Shown: positions 53,065 to 63,768 of the stretch, piece by piece
Layout of the letters: the number at the start of each line of letters is the position of its first letter
Numbering within the stretch: the stretch's first letter is position 1
Origin: Pseudomonas sp. BSw22131
GTDB taxonomy: Bacteria > Pseudomonadota > Gammaproteobacteria > Pseudomonadales > Pseudomonadaceae
Reading direction: 5' to 3'
DNA length: 64,000 nt
Assembly (NCBI RefSeq): GCF_026810445.1
Contig: NZ_CP113949.1
Coordinates: forward strand, 3,348,001-3,412,000
The notes under the pieces: model-generated
The model's input: only the letters and a program-made list of their open reading frames with translations
Told to the model about the DNA's origin: nothing
Database searches by the model: none
Translations under genes and position numbers: made by a program

Positions 53065-53313
53065 TCAATCAGCCTTGTCTGAGTTGCTGGCCAGCGCCGC
53101 CTTGCGACGAGAAACCGGGGAAACATGGGCCGAACCGTTGTTCAGCGCAATCATGATTGCCTGTGTGCAGCGGCCAAGCAAACCAAATAAATCACCTGCG
53201 CCGACCTGACGATTTGCCGTCTTCAGGACGCGGCCAAGGCAGGCATCGTCATCCCGACTGGAAGAAGACGAATTAAGCATGTCACGCAATGACTCTTCAA
53301 ACGGATCGTGCAT
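53065..53313 (-). CDS. crfX: CrfX, small protein of the cmaX-crfX-cmpX-sigX cluster
   Basis: The 82-residue soluble protein begins MHDPFEESLRDMLNSSSSSRDD, with a region GRVLKTANRQVGAGDLFGLLGRCTQAIMIALNNG. Its position between cmaX and cmpX identifies it as CrfX of the cluster described in Pseudomonas. Its molecular role is not established. The ATG at 53313 follows GAGGTACCTG. It overlaps or touches the cmpX start. Confidence 0.85.
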   Translation of the reverse strand: MHDPFEESLRDMLNSSSSSRDDDACLGRVLKTANRQVGAGDLFGLLGRCTQAIMIALNNGSAHVSPVSRRKAALASNSDKAD

Positions 53314-53401
53314 CAGGTACCTCACGCATTGTCTCTGAAAAGACGCAGCCAAATTTCCATGAGTCACAATTACATTTTCAATGATGTAGGAAACAGCCTA
53401 C

Positions 53402-54397
53402 TCACACCCATCTCAAACGCCGAAACATCCACCACTGGCCCAGTCCAACCACCACCATTAAAGAGCATGCCATCAAGAAACCGTAGGGATTTTCAGCACC
53501 GGGAATACCACCGACATTGATACCCAAAAGCCCGGTGAGAAAACTCATCGGCAGAAAGATGCAGGTGATAATTCCGAAGCGGTACATGGTCCGGTTCATG
53601 CGCTCGCTCAAGCGCCTGTCTTCAGACTCAAGTACCAGCCCCATTCGCTCCCGACTCAATTCAAGCTCTTCGAGATAACGCGTCAAACTGTTGTTCAGTT
53701 CATTCCAGTAATCAGCATCGTCTGCGAAAAACCACGGCATTTTGATCCGGGTCAATTGCGCATATATTTCCCTCTGCGGCGCCAGAAAACGTCTCAACCC
53801 GGCTGCCCTGCGGCGGATGTGCAACATGGTGCCATGCTCTGGAACGTGCCGTTCGTCGGCATCCATGGATTCTTCGACGTCATCGACCAATTCAGTGAGG
53901 TCGCTTACTACCTTCTGCACTTTATCGGTCAGGAATTGAGAAAGATAAAGTAATAATTCTGAAGCGGTCTTTGGGCCCTTTCCGTCGTTGAGCAGTTCGA
54001 GCAACTCATCCGTGGCACGCAGGGGCCTGAGGCGCAGGGAGATCACCTGCTGGGCCGCCGCAAAGATCCGTACCGACACCATGTCTTCAGGCTCGGCACC
54101 GGGATTGAGGTTCACCCCACGCAAAAACAGCAGCAACTGCTCGTCTGGCAATGGCAACAGCCGTGGACGGGTGTTCTCTTCCAGCAACAGATCACATACA
54201 AACTCATTCAGGCCACTGGCAGTGCGCAGCCAGGTGCGGGTTTGCGGATGACTGCGATCCCAGTGGAGCCACACGCTTTCGTGCGGCTCCAGTTGCAACC
54301 CGTCAAGCTCGGTGCGAGCAATCGCACGCGCCCCACCCTTGCCATCCAACACCAGGGCATGAAGCAGCCCCCATTGCGCGTTTGTCTCGTCGAACAT
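53402..54397 (-). CDS. cmaX: CorA-family divalent cation transporter CmaX
   Basis: The 331-residue protein has a large N-terminal cytoplasmic domain with long helices (LVDDVEESMDADERHVPEHGT). Two C-terminal spans (IITCIFLPMSFLTGLLGIN and PYGFLMACSLMVVVGLGQW) flank the loop. The CorA GMN motif reads GIN here (LLGINVGGIPG), as in ZntB-type members, so Zn2+ or another cation is possible besides Mg2+. Its place upstream of crfX-cmpX-sigX matches CmaX. The ATG at 54397 is clear. Confidence 0.9.
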   Translation of the reverse strand: MFDETNAQWGLLHALVLDGKGGARAIARTELDGLQLEPHESVWLHWDRSHPQTRTWLRTASGLNEFVCDLLLEENTRPRLLPLPDEQLLLFLRGVNLNPGAEPEDMVSVRIFAAAQQVISLRLRPLRATDELLELLNDGKGPKTASELLLYLSQFLTDKVQKVVSDLTELVDDVEESMDADERHVPEHGTMLHIRRRAAGLRRFLAPQREIYAQLTRIKMPWFFADDADYWNELNNSLTRYLEELELSRERMGLVLESEDRRLSERMNRTMYRFGIITCIFLPMSFLTGLLGINVGGIPGAENPYGFLMACSLMVVVGLGQWWMFRRLRWV

Positions 54398-54418
54398 TCA
54401 AAATCCCGTGGGTGGCGG

Positions 54419-54907
54419 TCAGTCAGGCATCTTTAAAGGGCTGGGCGAGACGATGATGCCGTTGTTGTCAGCGTACAGATACTCACCGGGGCGGAACGTC
54501 ACGCCTGCAAACGTTACGACGACGTTCAGGTCACCGATACCGCGCTTGTCGGTTTTCAGCGGATGACTGGCCAGCGCCTGAACGCCGATGTCGGTCTGCG
54601 CGATGACGTCGACATCGCGGATGCAACCGTAAATGACAATCCCTTCCCAGCCACTTTTAGCCGCCTTCTCCGCCAGCATGTCACCGAGCAGTGCACGACG
54701 CAGCGAACCGCCACCGTCCACCACCAACACTTTGCCCTTGCCGTTCTGGTCGACCTGTTCGCGGACCAGCGAGTTGTCCTCGAAACATTTGATGGTGACG
54801 ATTTCACCACCAAAGGAATCCCGGCCGCCGAAATTGCTGAACATGGGCTCAACCACCGTGATGAGTTCAGGGTAGGCGTCGCACAAATCTGGAGTGAGGT
54901 AATGCAT
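54419..54907 (-). CDS. rraA: RraA-family protein (ribonuclease activity regulator / HMG aldolase-like)
   Basis: The 162-residue protein fits Rra[56 protein letters not shown], and [13 protein letters not shown]. coli RraA trims RNase E activity, while Pseudomonas members with the Arg/Asp pair (here R and D in GCIRDVD) can act as HMG/oxaloacetate aldolases. Both functions remain possible. It is parallel to cmaX and starts with the ATG at 54907. Confidence 0.92.
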   Translation of the reverse strand: MHYLTPDLCDAYPELITVVEPMFSNFGGRDSFGGEIVTIKCFEDNSLVREQVDQNGKGKVLVVDGGGSLRRALLGDMLAEKAAKSGWEGIVIYGCIRDVDVIAQTDIGVQALASHPLKTDKRGIGDLNVVVTFAGVTFRPGEYLYADNNGIIVSPSPLKMPD

Positions 54908-55095
54908 GCTGGGTAACTCCTGTCAGTGATGAGCAAAGATGAACCTGTTTTCACAAGGTTTGGGTGGCACATACGTCGGACCACGCCCAATCGCGCATTG
55001 CTTCCTTTAAACCCGGCAAACCAACCACTGGTTGCTTGCCGGTGGCTAGCTTAGCCGCATCTCATCCTGAGTGGAATGATCTGCAGCACGGCAAT

Positions 55096-56088
55096 TCAAG
55101 GAGTTGCCGACACGTTCAGCGTAGATTCAGTTACCGGCCCCATTGCAGGTTGCTCCAGCCACGCCTCGACCAACGGCCATACCTGAGCCTGCGCGGCCTT
55201 GCTGACCAACATCTGCACGTGGCCGAAATCTTCGGTGAAGCCCTGTTCACGGCCCAGACACAGGAACTGTTTGCGCTCACTGCCGAACTGCTCGTAGAGC
55301 TCACGGCATGCCCAGGCCGGATCCTGATGGTCTCCTGCCGCGGTGACGGCCAACAGCGGCACCTGGACGTCGCGCAGCCCCGCCCACCAGTCTTCCTTCT
55401 TGTCGCCAAAACGTGCGAACAGCCCGCGCCAGCGCATGCTTTCAAGCAGCACACCCATGGGTTCGTCTTCAGGCCCGCGTTTGAGGCGCGAGCCAGACAC
55501 GTGCTCGAAGCGCTTTAGTATGAAGCGGCTGATCCACTGCACAGGAGGCAGCTTCAAGGGCCAGAACCCACGGGTAACCTGACTGCCGAAAAGCGCAACA
55601 GAGGCGGCCTGCTCAACGCCCAGGTATTGGCCGCCGAGCGCTGCCGCCAACGTAGTGCCGCCCAGCGAATGACCGATCCAGTGAGGGATCTGGCCGCTCT
55701 GCTCACGCACGAACGCCGCGACGGACGGTAGATCGTAACGTGCGTAGTCGGCCACGCGGTTGTGCCGATAGGCCTGATTTCGGGCTGATAAACCGTGACC
55801 GCGCATCTCGGGAATCCAGACATCGAAACCCGCGCGCGCGAGGTAGGCACCCAGCCCGATGCCTTTAGGTGAATACCAGAAGCGCCGATTGCTGAAACTT
55901 CCATGCACCAGAATCACCGGCACACTGCGCACGTTCGCACCACTCACCAGCCCCAGACGTGTCACGGCCAGTTCAACGGAAAAATCAGGACTGTTGCCAG
56001 GTTTCAAACGGTAGACGTCCTCGATCAGATCGCCACGGCGTTCGGCACTGATCAAGGCCACGGGAAAAAGATCGCTACTGCTCTGCAT
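55096..56088 (-). CDS. Alpha/beta hydrolase (esterase-like)
   Basis: The 330-residue protein has the alpha/beta-hydrolase features: oxyanion HGSF (VILVHGSFSNRRFW), the nucleophile elbow GHSLGG (PHWIGHSLGGTTLAA), and a C-terminal His (TEDFGHVQML) with an Asp in TAAGDHQDPA. So the Ser-Asp-His triad looks complete. In P. aeruginosa the gene in this position, between rraA and ppsA, is annotated as an esterase (estX, from memory). There is no signal peptide. The ATG at 56088 is preferred; the longer frame runs through the ppsA terminators. Confidence 0.85.
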   Translation of the reverse strand: MQSSSDLFPVALISAERRGDLIEDVYRLKPGNSPDFSVELAVTRLGLVSGANVRSVPVILVHGSFSNRRFWYSPKGIGLGAYLARAGFDVWIPEMRGHGLSARNQAYRHNRVADYARYDLPSVAAFVREQSGQIPHWIGHSLGGTTLAAALGGQYLGVEQAASVALFGSQVTRGFWPLKLPPVQWISRFILKRFEHVSGSRLKRGPEDEPMGVLLESMRWRGLFARFGDKKEDWWAGLRDVQVPLLAVTAAGDHQDPAWACRELYEQFGSERKQFLCLGREQGFTEDFGHVQMLVSKAAQAQVWPLVEAWLEQPAMGPVTESTLNVSATP

Positions 56089-56165
56089 ATCGTCTTGCTG
56101 GGCCCTGAAAGCTCGGCGCCTGAGTGGCTGCCCGAAAAGGACGCACCAGGCGCTGAAAAAATCGC

Positions 56166-56197
56166 ACAAAAAAGGGCGGCATCGATGAACCGCCCTT
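56166..56197 (-). terminator. Second ppsA terminator (leftward)
   Basis: AAGGGCGG (56172-56179) pairs with CCGCCCTT (56190-56197). On the minus strand it is followed by a T run (56173-56168). Confidence 0.8.
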
Positions 56198-56199
56198 CC

Positions 56200-56226
56200 A
56201 AAAAAAACTGACCCACCGAAGTGGGC
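56200..56226 (-). terminator. First ppsA terminator (leftward)
   Basis: CCCAC (56212-56216) pairs with GTGGG (56221-56225) over a CGAA tetraloop, with eight Ts after it on the minus strand. It is in tandem with the next terminator, isolating the hydrolase gene from ppsA transcription. Confidence 0.85.
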
Positions 56227-56247
56227 CAGCATTTTACTCAATTTACA

Positions 56248-58623
56248 TCACGTCGGCGCATCTTCTTCGGACAGGAAGAACCACGTTTCCAGTACCGAAT
56301 CCGGATTGAGCGAAACGCTCTCGATGCCCTGCTCCATCAGCCAGCGGGCCAGATCCGGATGATCTGAAGGGCCCTGGCCGCAAATACCAATGTATTTGCC
56401 CACCTTGTTACAGGCCTGAATGGCGTTGGACAGCAGCTTCTTGACCGCCGGATTTCGCTCGTCGAACAGGTGAGCGATGATCCCCGAGTCGCGATCAAGG
56501 CCCAGCGTCAACTGAGTCAGGTCGTTGGAGCCGATAGAGAAGCCGTCGAAGAACTCGAGGAATTCCTCCGCCAGGATCGCGTTGGAAGGCAGTTCGCACA
56601 TCATGATGATGCGCAAGCCGTTCTCGCCACGGGCCAGGCCGTTTTCAGCCAGCAGGTCGATCACCTGACTTGCCTCGCCCAGGGTGCGCACGAAAGGCAC
56701 CATGATTTCGACGTTGGTCAGGCCCATCTCGTTGCGCACGCGTTTGAGGGCGCGGCACTCGAGCTCGAAGCAGTCACGGAAGTTTTCGCTGATGTAACGC
56801 GAAGCGCCACGGAAACCCAGCATCGGGTTTTCTTCTTCAGGCTCATACAGCTTGCCGCCAATCAGGTTGGCGTACTCATTGGACTTGAAGTCCGACAGCC
56901 GCACGATGACCTTTTTCGGCGTGAAAGCAGCCGCGAGGGTGCTGATGCCTTCGACGAGTTTCTCGACGTAGAAACCGACCGGATCGTCGTAACCGGCAAT
57001 GCGCTTGTCGACGCTGTCCTTGATGTCCTGCGGCAGGTTCGGGTAGTTCAACAGCGCTTTGGGGTGAACACCGATCATGCGGTTGATGATGAATTCCAGA
57101 CGCGCCAGGCCGATACCAGCGTTGGGCAACTGCGCAAAATCGAAGGCACGGTCCGGGTTGCCGACGTTCATCATGATCTTGAACGGCAGCTCCGGCATGG
57201 CATCAATGGAGTTCTGCTTGATGTCAAAGCCCAGCTCGCCCTCAAAGATGTAACCGGTATCGCCTTCAGCACAGGATACGGTCACACCCTGGCCATCGCG
57301 CAGCAACTGAGTGGCATTGCCGCAGCCCACGACCGCAGGAATACCCAGTTCACGGGCGATGATCGCCGCGTGACAGGTACGCCCGCCACGGTTGGTGACG
57401 ATGGCGCTGGCGCGTTTCATCACCGGTTCCCAATCCGGGTCAGTCATGTCGGAAACCAGCACATCTCCGGGCTGAACCTTGTCCATCTCGGACACGTCCT
57501 TGATGATCCGGACCCTGCCGGCGCCGATGCGCTGACCAATAGCTCGGCCCTCGACCAGTACGGTGCCTTTCTCTTTGAGCAGGTAGCGTTCCATGACGTT
57601 GGCCGAGGTCCGGCTCTTCACGGTTTCCGGCCGCGCCTGGACGATGTAAAGCTTGCCGTCGTCGCCGTCTTTGGCCCACTCGATGTCCATCGGGCACTTG
57701 TAGTGCTTCTCGATGATCATCGCCTGGCGAGCGAGATTGCTGACTTCCTCGTCGGAGAGGCAGAACCGTGCGCGATCGGCGGCGTCGACATCGATCACTT
57801 TGACAGACTTGCCGGCCGTGGCGACTTCGCCGTAAATCATCTTGATTGCCTTGCTGCCCAGATTGCGACGCAGGATTGCCGGGCGACCGGCTTCAAGGGT
57901 TTGTTTGTGGACGTAGAATTCGTCCGGGTTGACCGCGCCCTGAACGACTGTTTCGCCCAGACCGTAGGCGCCGGTGATGAACACCACATCGCGGAAACCG
58001 GATTCGGTGTCCAGGGTGAACATCACACCGGCCGTGCCGGTTTCAGAACGCACCATGCGCTGCACGCCAGCAGACAACGCAACCAGCTTGTGGTCGAAAC
58101 CCTGGTGCACACGGTAGGAAATGGCGCGGTCATTGAACAGGGAGGCGAACACTTCTTTGGCCGCACGGATGACGTTCTCGACGCCGCGGATATTAAGGAA
58201 GGTTTCCTGTTGGCCTGCGAAGGAGGCATCTGGCAGATCTTCTGCGGTGGCGGAAGAACGCACAGCAACGGCGATGTCCGGGTTACCTGCCGACAGCTCG
58301 GCAAAGGCGGTACGTATTTCGGCGTTGAGCTTCTCGGGGAAGTGCGCCTCCATGATCCACTGACGAATCTGCGCGCCGGTTTTGGCCAGCGCGTTGACGT
58401 CGTCGACATCAAGGGCATCGAGTGCCGCATGGATCTGATCGTTCAGACCACTCTGCTCAAGAAAATCACGGTAGGCCTGAGCTGTAGTGGCGAAGCCACC
58501 GGGGACCGAAACACCGGCGCCCGCGAGGTTACTGATCATCTCGCCGAGGGATGCGTTCTTGCCCCCCACATGCTCTACATCATGGACGCCGAGCTTATCG
58601 AGGGAAACTACGTACTCTACCAA
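56248..58623 (-). CDS. ppsA: Phosphoenolpyruvate synthase
   Basis: This enzyme makes phosphoenolpyruvate from pyruvate and ATP for gluconeogenesis. The 791-residue protein has the ATP-grasp N-terminal domain ([23 protein letters not shown]). The phospho-His domain has [21 protein letters not shown], and the PEP-binding barrel has [17 protein letters not shown] and [15 protein letters not shown]. The start is a TTG at 58623 (reads VEYVVSLDK after it), strongly supported by GGAGAG six bases upstream and by the family N-terminus. It is divergent from its regulator ppsR and followed by tandem terminators. Confidence 0.96.
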   Translation of the reverse strand: MVEYVVSLDKLGVHDVEHVGGKNASLGEMISNLAGAGVSVPGGFATTAQAYRDFLEQSGLNDQIHAALDALDVDDVNALAKTGAQIRQWIMEAHFPEKLNAEIRTAFAELSAGNPDIAVAVRSSATAEDLPDASFAGQQETFLNIRGVENVIRAAKEVFASLFNDRAISYRVHQGFDHKLVALSAGVQRMVRSETGTAGVMFTLDTESGFRDVVFITGAYGLGETVVQGAVNPDEFYVHKQTLEAGRPAILRRNLGSKAIKMIYGEVATAGKSVKVIDVDAADRARFCLSDEEVSNLARQAMIIEKHYKCPMDIEWAKDGDDGKLYIVQARPETVKSRTSANVMERYLLKEKGTVLVEGRAIGQRIGAGRVRIIKDVSEMDKVQPGDVLVSDMTDPDWEPVMKRASAIVTNRGGRTCHAAIIARELGIPAVVGCGNATQLLRDGQGVTVSCAEGDTGYIFEGELGFDIKQNSIDAMPELPFKIMMNVGNPDRAFDFAQLPNAGIGLARLEFIINRMIGVHPKALLNYPNLPQDIKDSVDKRIAGYDDPVGFYVEKLVEGISTLAAAFTPKKVIVRLSDFKSNEYANLIGGKLYEPEEENPMLGFRGASRYISENFRDCFELECRALKRVRNEMGLTNVEIMVPFVRTLGEASQVIDLLAENGLARGENGLRIIMMCELPSNAILAEEFLEFFDGFSIGSNDLTQLTLGLDRDSGIIAHLFDERNPAVKKLLSNAIQACNKVGKYIGICGQGPSDHPDLARWLMEQGIESVSLNPDSVLETWFFLSEEDAPT

Positions 58624-58817
58624 GGTGATCTCTCCACTAACCGATTGTTGTTGGGAAAAGCGTGGGTGCATGAACCTTGGGAAACGAGGGTTCTGCGCGC
58701 TTGTAATCCGGGTCCGGAAAATCTGAAGCCTGAAAAAGGTAGAATGCGGCCAGCCAAGGTCCGCAAGCCGACCTATGATATCCAAGAATCGTCACCAGCT
58801 TAAGGCCCAGGGCGCAA

Positions 58818-59636
58818 ATGAAACGATCCGCTTTTTTTATCTCCGACGGCACCGGCATTACAGCCGAGACCCTTGGCCAGAGCCTGTTGGCACAATTCGA
58901 GAACATTACGTTCAACAAGTTCACGCGGCCCTATATCGACAGCGTCGAAAAGGCCCGGGCCATGGTCCAGCAGATCAACAAGGCCGCCGAGAAGGACGAG
59001 GTGCGTCCGATCATTTTCGACACCATCGTCAATCAGGACATCCGCGAGATTCTGGCGACCTCCGACGGTTTCATGATCGACATATTCTCGACGTTCCTCG
59101 CCCCGCTGGAGCAGGAGCTTAGTTCACACTCCTCCTACTCGGTGGGGAAATCGCACTCCATAGGTCACAACTCCAACTACATGGAGCGCATTGAGGCCGT
59201 GAACTTCGCACTGGACAATGATGATGGCGCCCGCACGCACTATTACGACAAGGCCGACATCATCCTGGTGGGGGTTTCACGGTGCGGCAAAACCCCGACG
59301 TGCCTTTACATGGCAATGCAGTTCGGTATTCGCGCGGCCAACTACCCGCTGACCGAAGACGACATGGAGCGCCTGCAATTGCCGCCCGCGCTCAAACAGC
59401 ACCGCGAAAAACTGTTTGGCCTGACCATCGATCCCGACCGTCTGACTGCCATCCGCCACGAACGCAAACCCAACAGTCGTTATTCCAGTTACGCACAGTG
59501 TGAATTTGAAGTGCGCGAAGTGGAAAACCTGTTTCGTCGCGAGAACATTCCGAACATCAATTCCACTCACTTTTCCGTCGAAGAAATCTCGGCGAAAGTG
59601 CTGGTGGAAAAAGGCGTGGAGCGACGGTTCAAATAA
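58818..59636 (+). CDS. ppsR: PEP synthase regulatory protein (kinase/pyrophosphorylase)
   Basis: This bifunctional enzyme switches PEP synthase off and on by ADP-dependent phosphorylation and Pi-dependent dephosphorylation. The 272-residue DUF299 protein has the typical start [20 protein letters not shown] and P-loop [15 protein letters not shown] (about residues 152-166). The end is [19 protein letters not shown]. It is divergent from ppsA, so target and regulator share a control region. The ATG at 58818 follows AAGGCCCAGGGCGCAA. Confidence 0.95.
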   Translation: MKRSAFFISDGTGITAETLGQSLLAQFENITFNKFTRPYIDSVEKARAMVQQINKAAEKDEVRPIIFDTIVNQDIREILATSDGFMIDIFSTFLAPLEQELSSHSSYSVGKSHSIGHNSNYMERIEAVNFALDNDDGARTHYYDKADIILVGVSRCGKTPTCLYMAMQFGIRAANYPLTEDDMERLQLPPALKQHREKLFGLTIDPDRLTAIRHERKPNSRYSSYAQCEFEVREVENLFRRENIPNINSTHFSVEEISAKVLVEKGVERRFK

Positions 59637-59660
59637 AGCCAGCTGCGGTTGCGTTCACTG

Positions 59661-59744
59661 TAGGAGCGCGCTTGCCCGCGATGGCGTCAGACCAGAAGAA
59701 TATCCGTGACTGACACTGCGCAATCGCGGGCAAGCGCGCTCCTA
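59661..59744. repeat. REP-type inverted pair (REPIN-like), copy 1
   Basis: TAGGAGCGCGCTTGCCCGCG (from 59661, 22 bp in all) is mirrored perfectly at 59723-59744, with a 40-nt spacer. It matches the Pseudomonas REP core (GTAGGAGCG...GCG). It lies between convergent ppsR and prpF. Confidence 0.85.
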
Positions 59745-59762
59745 AAAAGGGATCAGCGTCGA

Positions 59763-60953
59763 TCAGACGACATCACCCGGCACGCGAACGAATCCTTCCA
59801 TCAGCACCCGCGCGCTGCGGCTCATGATGGCTTTTTTTACCAACCATTGGCCCTCGTGCAGGATCGCTTCGGCTCCCACTCTCAAGGTGCCGGACGGATG
59901 GCCGAAGCGCACAGCGGTCCGCTCACCGCCGCCCGCTGCCAGGTTGACCAGCGTGCCCGGGATGGCAGCGGCGGTCCCGATAGCCACCGCCGCGGTGCCC
60001 ATCATCGCGTGATGCAACTTGCCCATGGACATCGCACGCACCAACAGGTCGGTGTCCGCCACACCAATTCCCTTGCCACTCGAGGACACGTACTCGGCTG
60101 GCGGCGCAACGAAGGCCACTTTTGGCGTGTGCTGACGTTTGGACGCCTCACCAACATTTGCAATCAAGCCCATTCGCAACGCCCCATACGCGCGAATGGT
60201 CTCGAAACGGCTCAACGCCTGCGGATCGCTGTTAATAGCGTCCTGCAATTCGGTGCCGGTGTAACCGATGTCTCGGGCGTTGATGAAGATCGTCGGAATG
60301 CCTGCATTGATCATCGTCGCTTTGAATGTGCCGATACCAGGCACATCCAGGTCGTCCACCAGATTGCCAGTGGGGAACATCGAGCCACCCGCACCCTCTT
60401 CATCCGCCGCAGGATCAAGGAATTCGAGCTGCACCTCTGCGGCCGGAAAGGTCACGCCGTCGAGTTCGAAGTCACCGGTTTCCTGAACAGCGCCACCGGT
60501 CATGGGCACGTGAGCGATGATGGTTTTGCCAATGTTGGCCTGCCAGATACGCACCACGGCCACGCCGTTGTGCGGGATGCGATCAGCGTCCACTAACCCG
60601 TTGCTGATTGCGAACGGCCCCACCGCTGCCGACAGATTGCCGCAGTTGCCGCTCCAGTCCACGAACGGCGTGTCGATGGAGACCTGCCCGAACAGGTAAT
60701 CGACGTCATGATCGACGCGGGTGCTTTTCGACAGAATCACGGTTTTGCTGGTGCTTGAGGTTGCGCCGCCCATGCCATCGATTTGTTTGGCATAAGGGTC
60801 CGGGCTACCGATAACCCGCAACAGCAAGGTATCGCGGGCAGCGCCCGGCGATTGTGCGGCTTCAGGCAAATCCTGCAGACGAAAAAACACACCCTTGCTG
60901 GTGCCGCCGCGCATGTAGGTCGCGGCGATTTTGATTTGTGCTGGGTGAATCAT
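59763..60953 (-). CDS. prpF: 2-methylaconitate cis-trans isomerase
   Basis: PrpF isomerises the AcnD product in the methylcitrate cycle for propionate use. The 396-residue protein shows the family pattern: AATYMRGGTSKGVFF, IDGMGGATSSTSKTV, FVDWSGNCGNLSAAVGPFAI (with the conserved Cys and active residues), and GSMFPTGN. The C-terminal part has HHAMMGTAAVAIG. The ATG at 60953 follows AAAGGAACG. It is the last known gene of the leftward prpC-acnD-prpF run, with REP-type pairs on both sides. Confidence 0.95.
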   Translation of the reverse strand: MIHPAQIKIAATYMRGGTSKGVFFRLQDLPEAAQSPGAARDTLLLRVIGSPDPYAKQIDGMGGATSSTSKTVILSKSTRVDHDVDYLFGQVSIDTPFVDWSGNCGNLSAAVGPFAISNGLVDADRIPHNGVAVVRIWQANIGKTIIAHVPMTGGAVQETGDFELDGVTFPAAEVQLEFLDPAADEEGAGGSMFPTGNLVDDLDVPGIGTFKATMINAGIPTIFINARDIGYTGTELQDAINSDPQALSRFETIRAYGALRMGLIANVGEASKRQHTPKVAFVAPPAEYVSSSGKGIGVADTDLLVRAMSMGKLHHAMMGTAAVAIGTAAAIPGTLVNLAAGGGERTAVRFGHPSGTLRVGAEAILHEGQWLVKKAIMSRSARVLMEGFVRVPGDVV

Positions 60954-61005
60954 AAACACTCGTTCCTTTATATAAGAACCAACAGCGCCGTCGGGGACGA
61001 GATCT

Positions 61006-61078
61006 TCTGTAGGAGCGAACTTGTTCGCGAGAGGTCGTGCCTGACACACCGCTTCGCCAACAAGTTAGCTCCTACAGA
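61006..61078. repeat. REP-type inverted pair (REPIN-like), copy 2
   Basis: The 25-bp arms at 61006-61030 and 61054-61078 are mirror images with two mismatches (core TGTAGGAGCGAACTTGTTCG). It lies between acnD and prpF. Confidence 0.85.
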
Positions 61079-61109
61079 CGGTGTGTCGTCCCAGGCCAGC
61101 GATTCCACT

Positions 61110-63701
61110 TCAAGCCACCGTCGCCGACTCAAGAAAGTCCTGGGCAAACCGCTGCAACACGCCGCCCGCCTCGTAAATCGACAGCTCTTCAGCGGTATCC
61201 AGGCGACAGGTGACCGGCACGTCCACGGTTTCGCCGTTTCTGCGGTGGATGACCAGCGTGAGCGTCGCCCCCGGCGTGCGCTCGCCAATCACGTCGTAGG
61301 TTTCAGTGCCGTCGATGCCCAGCGTGAGCCGATTGACGCCCGGCTTGAACTCCAGCGGCAGCACGCCCATACCGACCAGATTAGTGCGATGAATACGCTC
61401 GAAGCCTTCGGCTGCAATCACTTCAACCCCCGCCAGGCGCACGCCTTTCGCAGCCCAGTCACGCGAGGAACCCTGGCCGTAATCGGCGCCCGCGATGATG
61501 ATCAGCGGCTGTTTGCGCGCCATATAGGTTTCAATCGCTTCCCACATCCGCGTCACGGTGCCTTCCGGCTCGACCCGTGCGAACGAACCCTGCTTGATCT
61601 TGCCGCCCTCCAGCACCATTTCATTGAACAGCTTGGGGTTGGCAAACGTTGCGCGCTGGGCGGTCAAATGGTCGCCTCGGTGGGTGGCGTAGGAGTTGAA
61701 GTCCTCCTCCGGCACGCCCATGTGCGCCAGGTATTCGCCTGCCGCACTGTCCAGCATGATGGCGTTGGACGGCGACAAGTGATCGGTGGTGATGTTGTCC
61801 GGCAGCACCGCCAGCGGCCGCATACCCTTGAGCGTGCGCTCGCCCGCCAGCGCACCTTCCCAATAAGGCGGACGCCGGATGTAGGTGCTCATTGGACGCC
61901 AGTCGTACAACGGCTCGACCCTCGGGCCAGTGTCTTCGTGAATAGCAAACATCGGAATATAGACCTGACGGAATTGCGCAGGCTTGACCGAGGCTTTGAC
62001 CACCGCGTCGATCTCCTCGTCGGCTGGCCAGATGTCCTTGAGACGGACTTCCTTGCCATCCACCACGCCCAGCACATCCTTCTCGATATCGAAGCGGATG
62101 GTGCCGGCAATCGCGTAGGCCACCACCAGCGGCGGCGAGGCGAGAAAGGCCTGCTTCGCGTAGGGATGGATGCGCCCGTCGAAGTTGCGATTGCCGGACA
62201 GTACCGCCGTGGCGTACAGATCGCGGTCGATGATTTCCTGTTGAATGATCGGATCCAGCGCCCCGGACATGCCGTTGCACGTGGTGCAGGCAAACCCCAC
62301 GACGCCGAAACCCAGTTGCTCCAGCTCGGTGGTAAGACCCGCTTCGTCGAGGTACAGCGCCACGGTTTTGGAGCCTGGCGCCAGCGAAGACTTGACCCAC
62401 GGTTTGCGCGTCAGCCCCAACCGGTTGGCATTGCGCGCCAGCAGCCCAGCGGCGATCACGTTGCGCGGGTTACTGGTGTTGGTGCAACTGGTGATCGCCG
62501 CGATGATCACCGCGCCATCGGGCATTTGACCGGGGACATCTTCCCAGACGCCAGAGATACCCTTCGCCGCCAGATCGCTGGTCGCCACACGCGCGTGCGG
62601 GTTGGAGGGACCGGCCATGTTGCGCACCACGCTAGACAGATCAAAACCGAGCACACGCTCGTATTCGGCGGTGGCCAGGGTGTCTGCCCAGAGCCCGGCG
62701 ACTTTTGCGTAGGTCTCCACCAGCCTGACTTGCTCGTCCTCGCGCCCGGTCAGCTTGAGGTAATCGATGGTCTGCTGATCGATGGAAAACATCGCGGCCG
62801 TTGCGCCGTATTCGGGCGCCATGTTGGAAATCGTCGCGCGATCGCCCAATGTCAGCGCGGTGGCGCCTTCGCCATAGAACTCAAGCCAGGCCCCCACCAC
62901 TTTCTGCCTGCGCAGGAATTCCGTCAGCGCCAGCACCACATCCGTGGCAGTGATGCCCGGCTGCGGACGACCTGAAAGATTGACCCCGATAATATCCGGC
63001 AGGCGCATCCATGACGCTCGTCCGAGCATCACGTTCTCGGCTTCGAGCCCGCCGACGCCAATGGCAATCACGCCCAATGCATCGACGTGAGGCGTGTGGC
63101 TGTCAGTACCGACCAGAGTGTCCGGAAACGCCACACCGTTGAGGGACTGGATCACCGGGGACATTCGCTCCAGATTGATCTGGTGCATGATGCCGTTGCC
63201 CGGCGGAATCACTTCGACGTTCTTGAACGCCTGCCTGGTCCAGTTGATGAAGTGGAAACGGTCTTCGTTGCGGCGGTCTTCGATGGCGCGGTTTTTCGAG
63301 AAGGCCTCGGGGTCGTAACCCCCGGATTCAACAGCGAGCGAGTGATCGACGATCAACTGCACCGGCACCACCGGATTGACTTGCGCGGGGTCGCCGCCCA
63401 TGTCGGCAATGGCGTCACGCAGGCCAGCCAGATCCACTAGCGCGGTTTGCCCAAGAATGTCGTGGCACACCACTCGCGCCGGAAACCACGGAAAATCGAG
63501 GTCGCGTTTGCGCTCGATCAATTGCGTCAGCGATGCGATAAGCGTGGTCGGGTGGCAGCGACGTACCAGGTTTTCGGCCAGCACCCGTGAGGTGTACGGC
63601 AGCGTGGCGTAGGCGCCCGGCTTGATTGCATCGACGGCCGCGCGGGCGTCGTAGTAATCCAGATCGGTGCCTGGCAGACGTTTGCGGTTTTCAGTGTTCA
63701 T
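61110..63701 (-). CDS. acnD: 2-methylcitrate dehydratase, Fe/S-dependent (AcnD)
   Basis: This aconitase-family enzyme dehydrates 2-methylcitrate to 2-methyl-trans-aconitate in propionate catabolism; PrpF then isomerises the product. The 863-residue protein has the aconitase core. Fe/S cysteines lie in AAITSCTNTSNPRNV and FACTTCNGMSGALDP. Other motifs are GVAFPDTLVGTDSHTPHVDALG and, in the swivel domain, DYGQGSSRDWAAKG. The start is MNTENRK at 63701; a second ATG one codon earlier is equally possible. Confidence 0.95.
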   Translation of the reverse strand: MNTENRKRLPGTDLDYYDARAAVDAIKPGAYATLPYTSRVLAENLVRRCHPTTLIASLTQLIERKRDLDFPWFPARVVCHDILGQTALVDLAGLRDAIADMGGDPAQVNPVVPVQLIVDHSLAVESGGYDPEAFSKNRAIEDRRNEDRFHFINWTRQAFKNVEVIPPGNGIMHQINLERMSPVIQSLNGVAFPDTLVGTDSHTPHVDALGVIAIGVGGLEAENVMLGRASWMRLPDIIGVNLSGRPQPGITATDVVLALTEFLRRQKVVGAWLEFYGEGATALTLGDRATISNMAPEYGATAAMFSIDQQTIDYLKLTGREDEQVRLVETYAKVAGLWADTLATAEYERVLGFDLSSVVRNMAGPSNPHARVATSDLAAKGISGVWEDVPGQMPDGAVIIAAITSCTNTSNPRNVIAAGLLARNANRLGLTRKPWVKSSLAPGSKTVALYLDEAGLTTELEQLGFGVVGFACTTCNGMSGALDPIIQQEIIDRDLYATAVLSGNRNFDGRIHPYAKQAFLASPPLVVAYAIAGTIRFDIEKDVLGVVDGKEVRLKDIWPADEEIDAVVKASVKPAQFRQVYIPMFAIHEDTGPRVEPLYDWRPMSTYIRRPPYWEGALAGERTLKGMRPLAVLPDNITTDHLSPSNAIMLDSAAGEYLAHMGVPEEDFNSYATHRGDHLTAQRATFANPKLFNEMVLEGGKIKQGSFARVEPEGTVTRMWEAIETYMARKQPLIIIAGADYGQGSSRDWAAKGVRLAGVEVIAAEGFERIHRTNLVGMGVLPLEFKPGVNRLTLGIDGTETYDVIGERTPGATLTLVIHRRNGETVDVPVTCRLDTAEELSIYEAGGVLQRFAQDFLESATVA

Positions 63702-63768
63702 CATCAGCACTCGGTCACGGTTATTTCAGTGGGTGGGCCTGATCCAGGGTTCATATCGCCGCGCTCAT

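Noticed and set aside
56470..58803. 777-codon open frame opposite ppsA
   Set aside because: It is the antisense shadow of a highly conserved gene in GC-rich DNA; the translation has no domain, and the ppsA frame carries all motifs.
60783..62975. 730-codon open frame opposite acnD/prpF
   Set aside because: Antisense shadow: His/Arg/Gln-rich low-complexity translation without motifs, and it crosses a REP-type repeat and two real genes.
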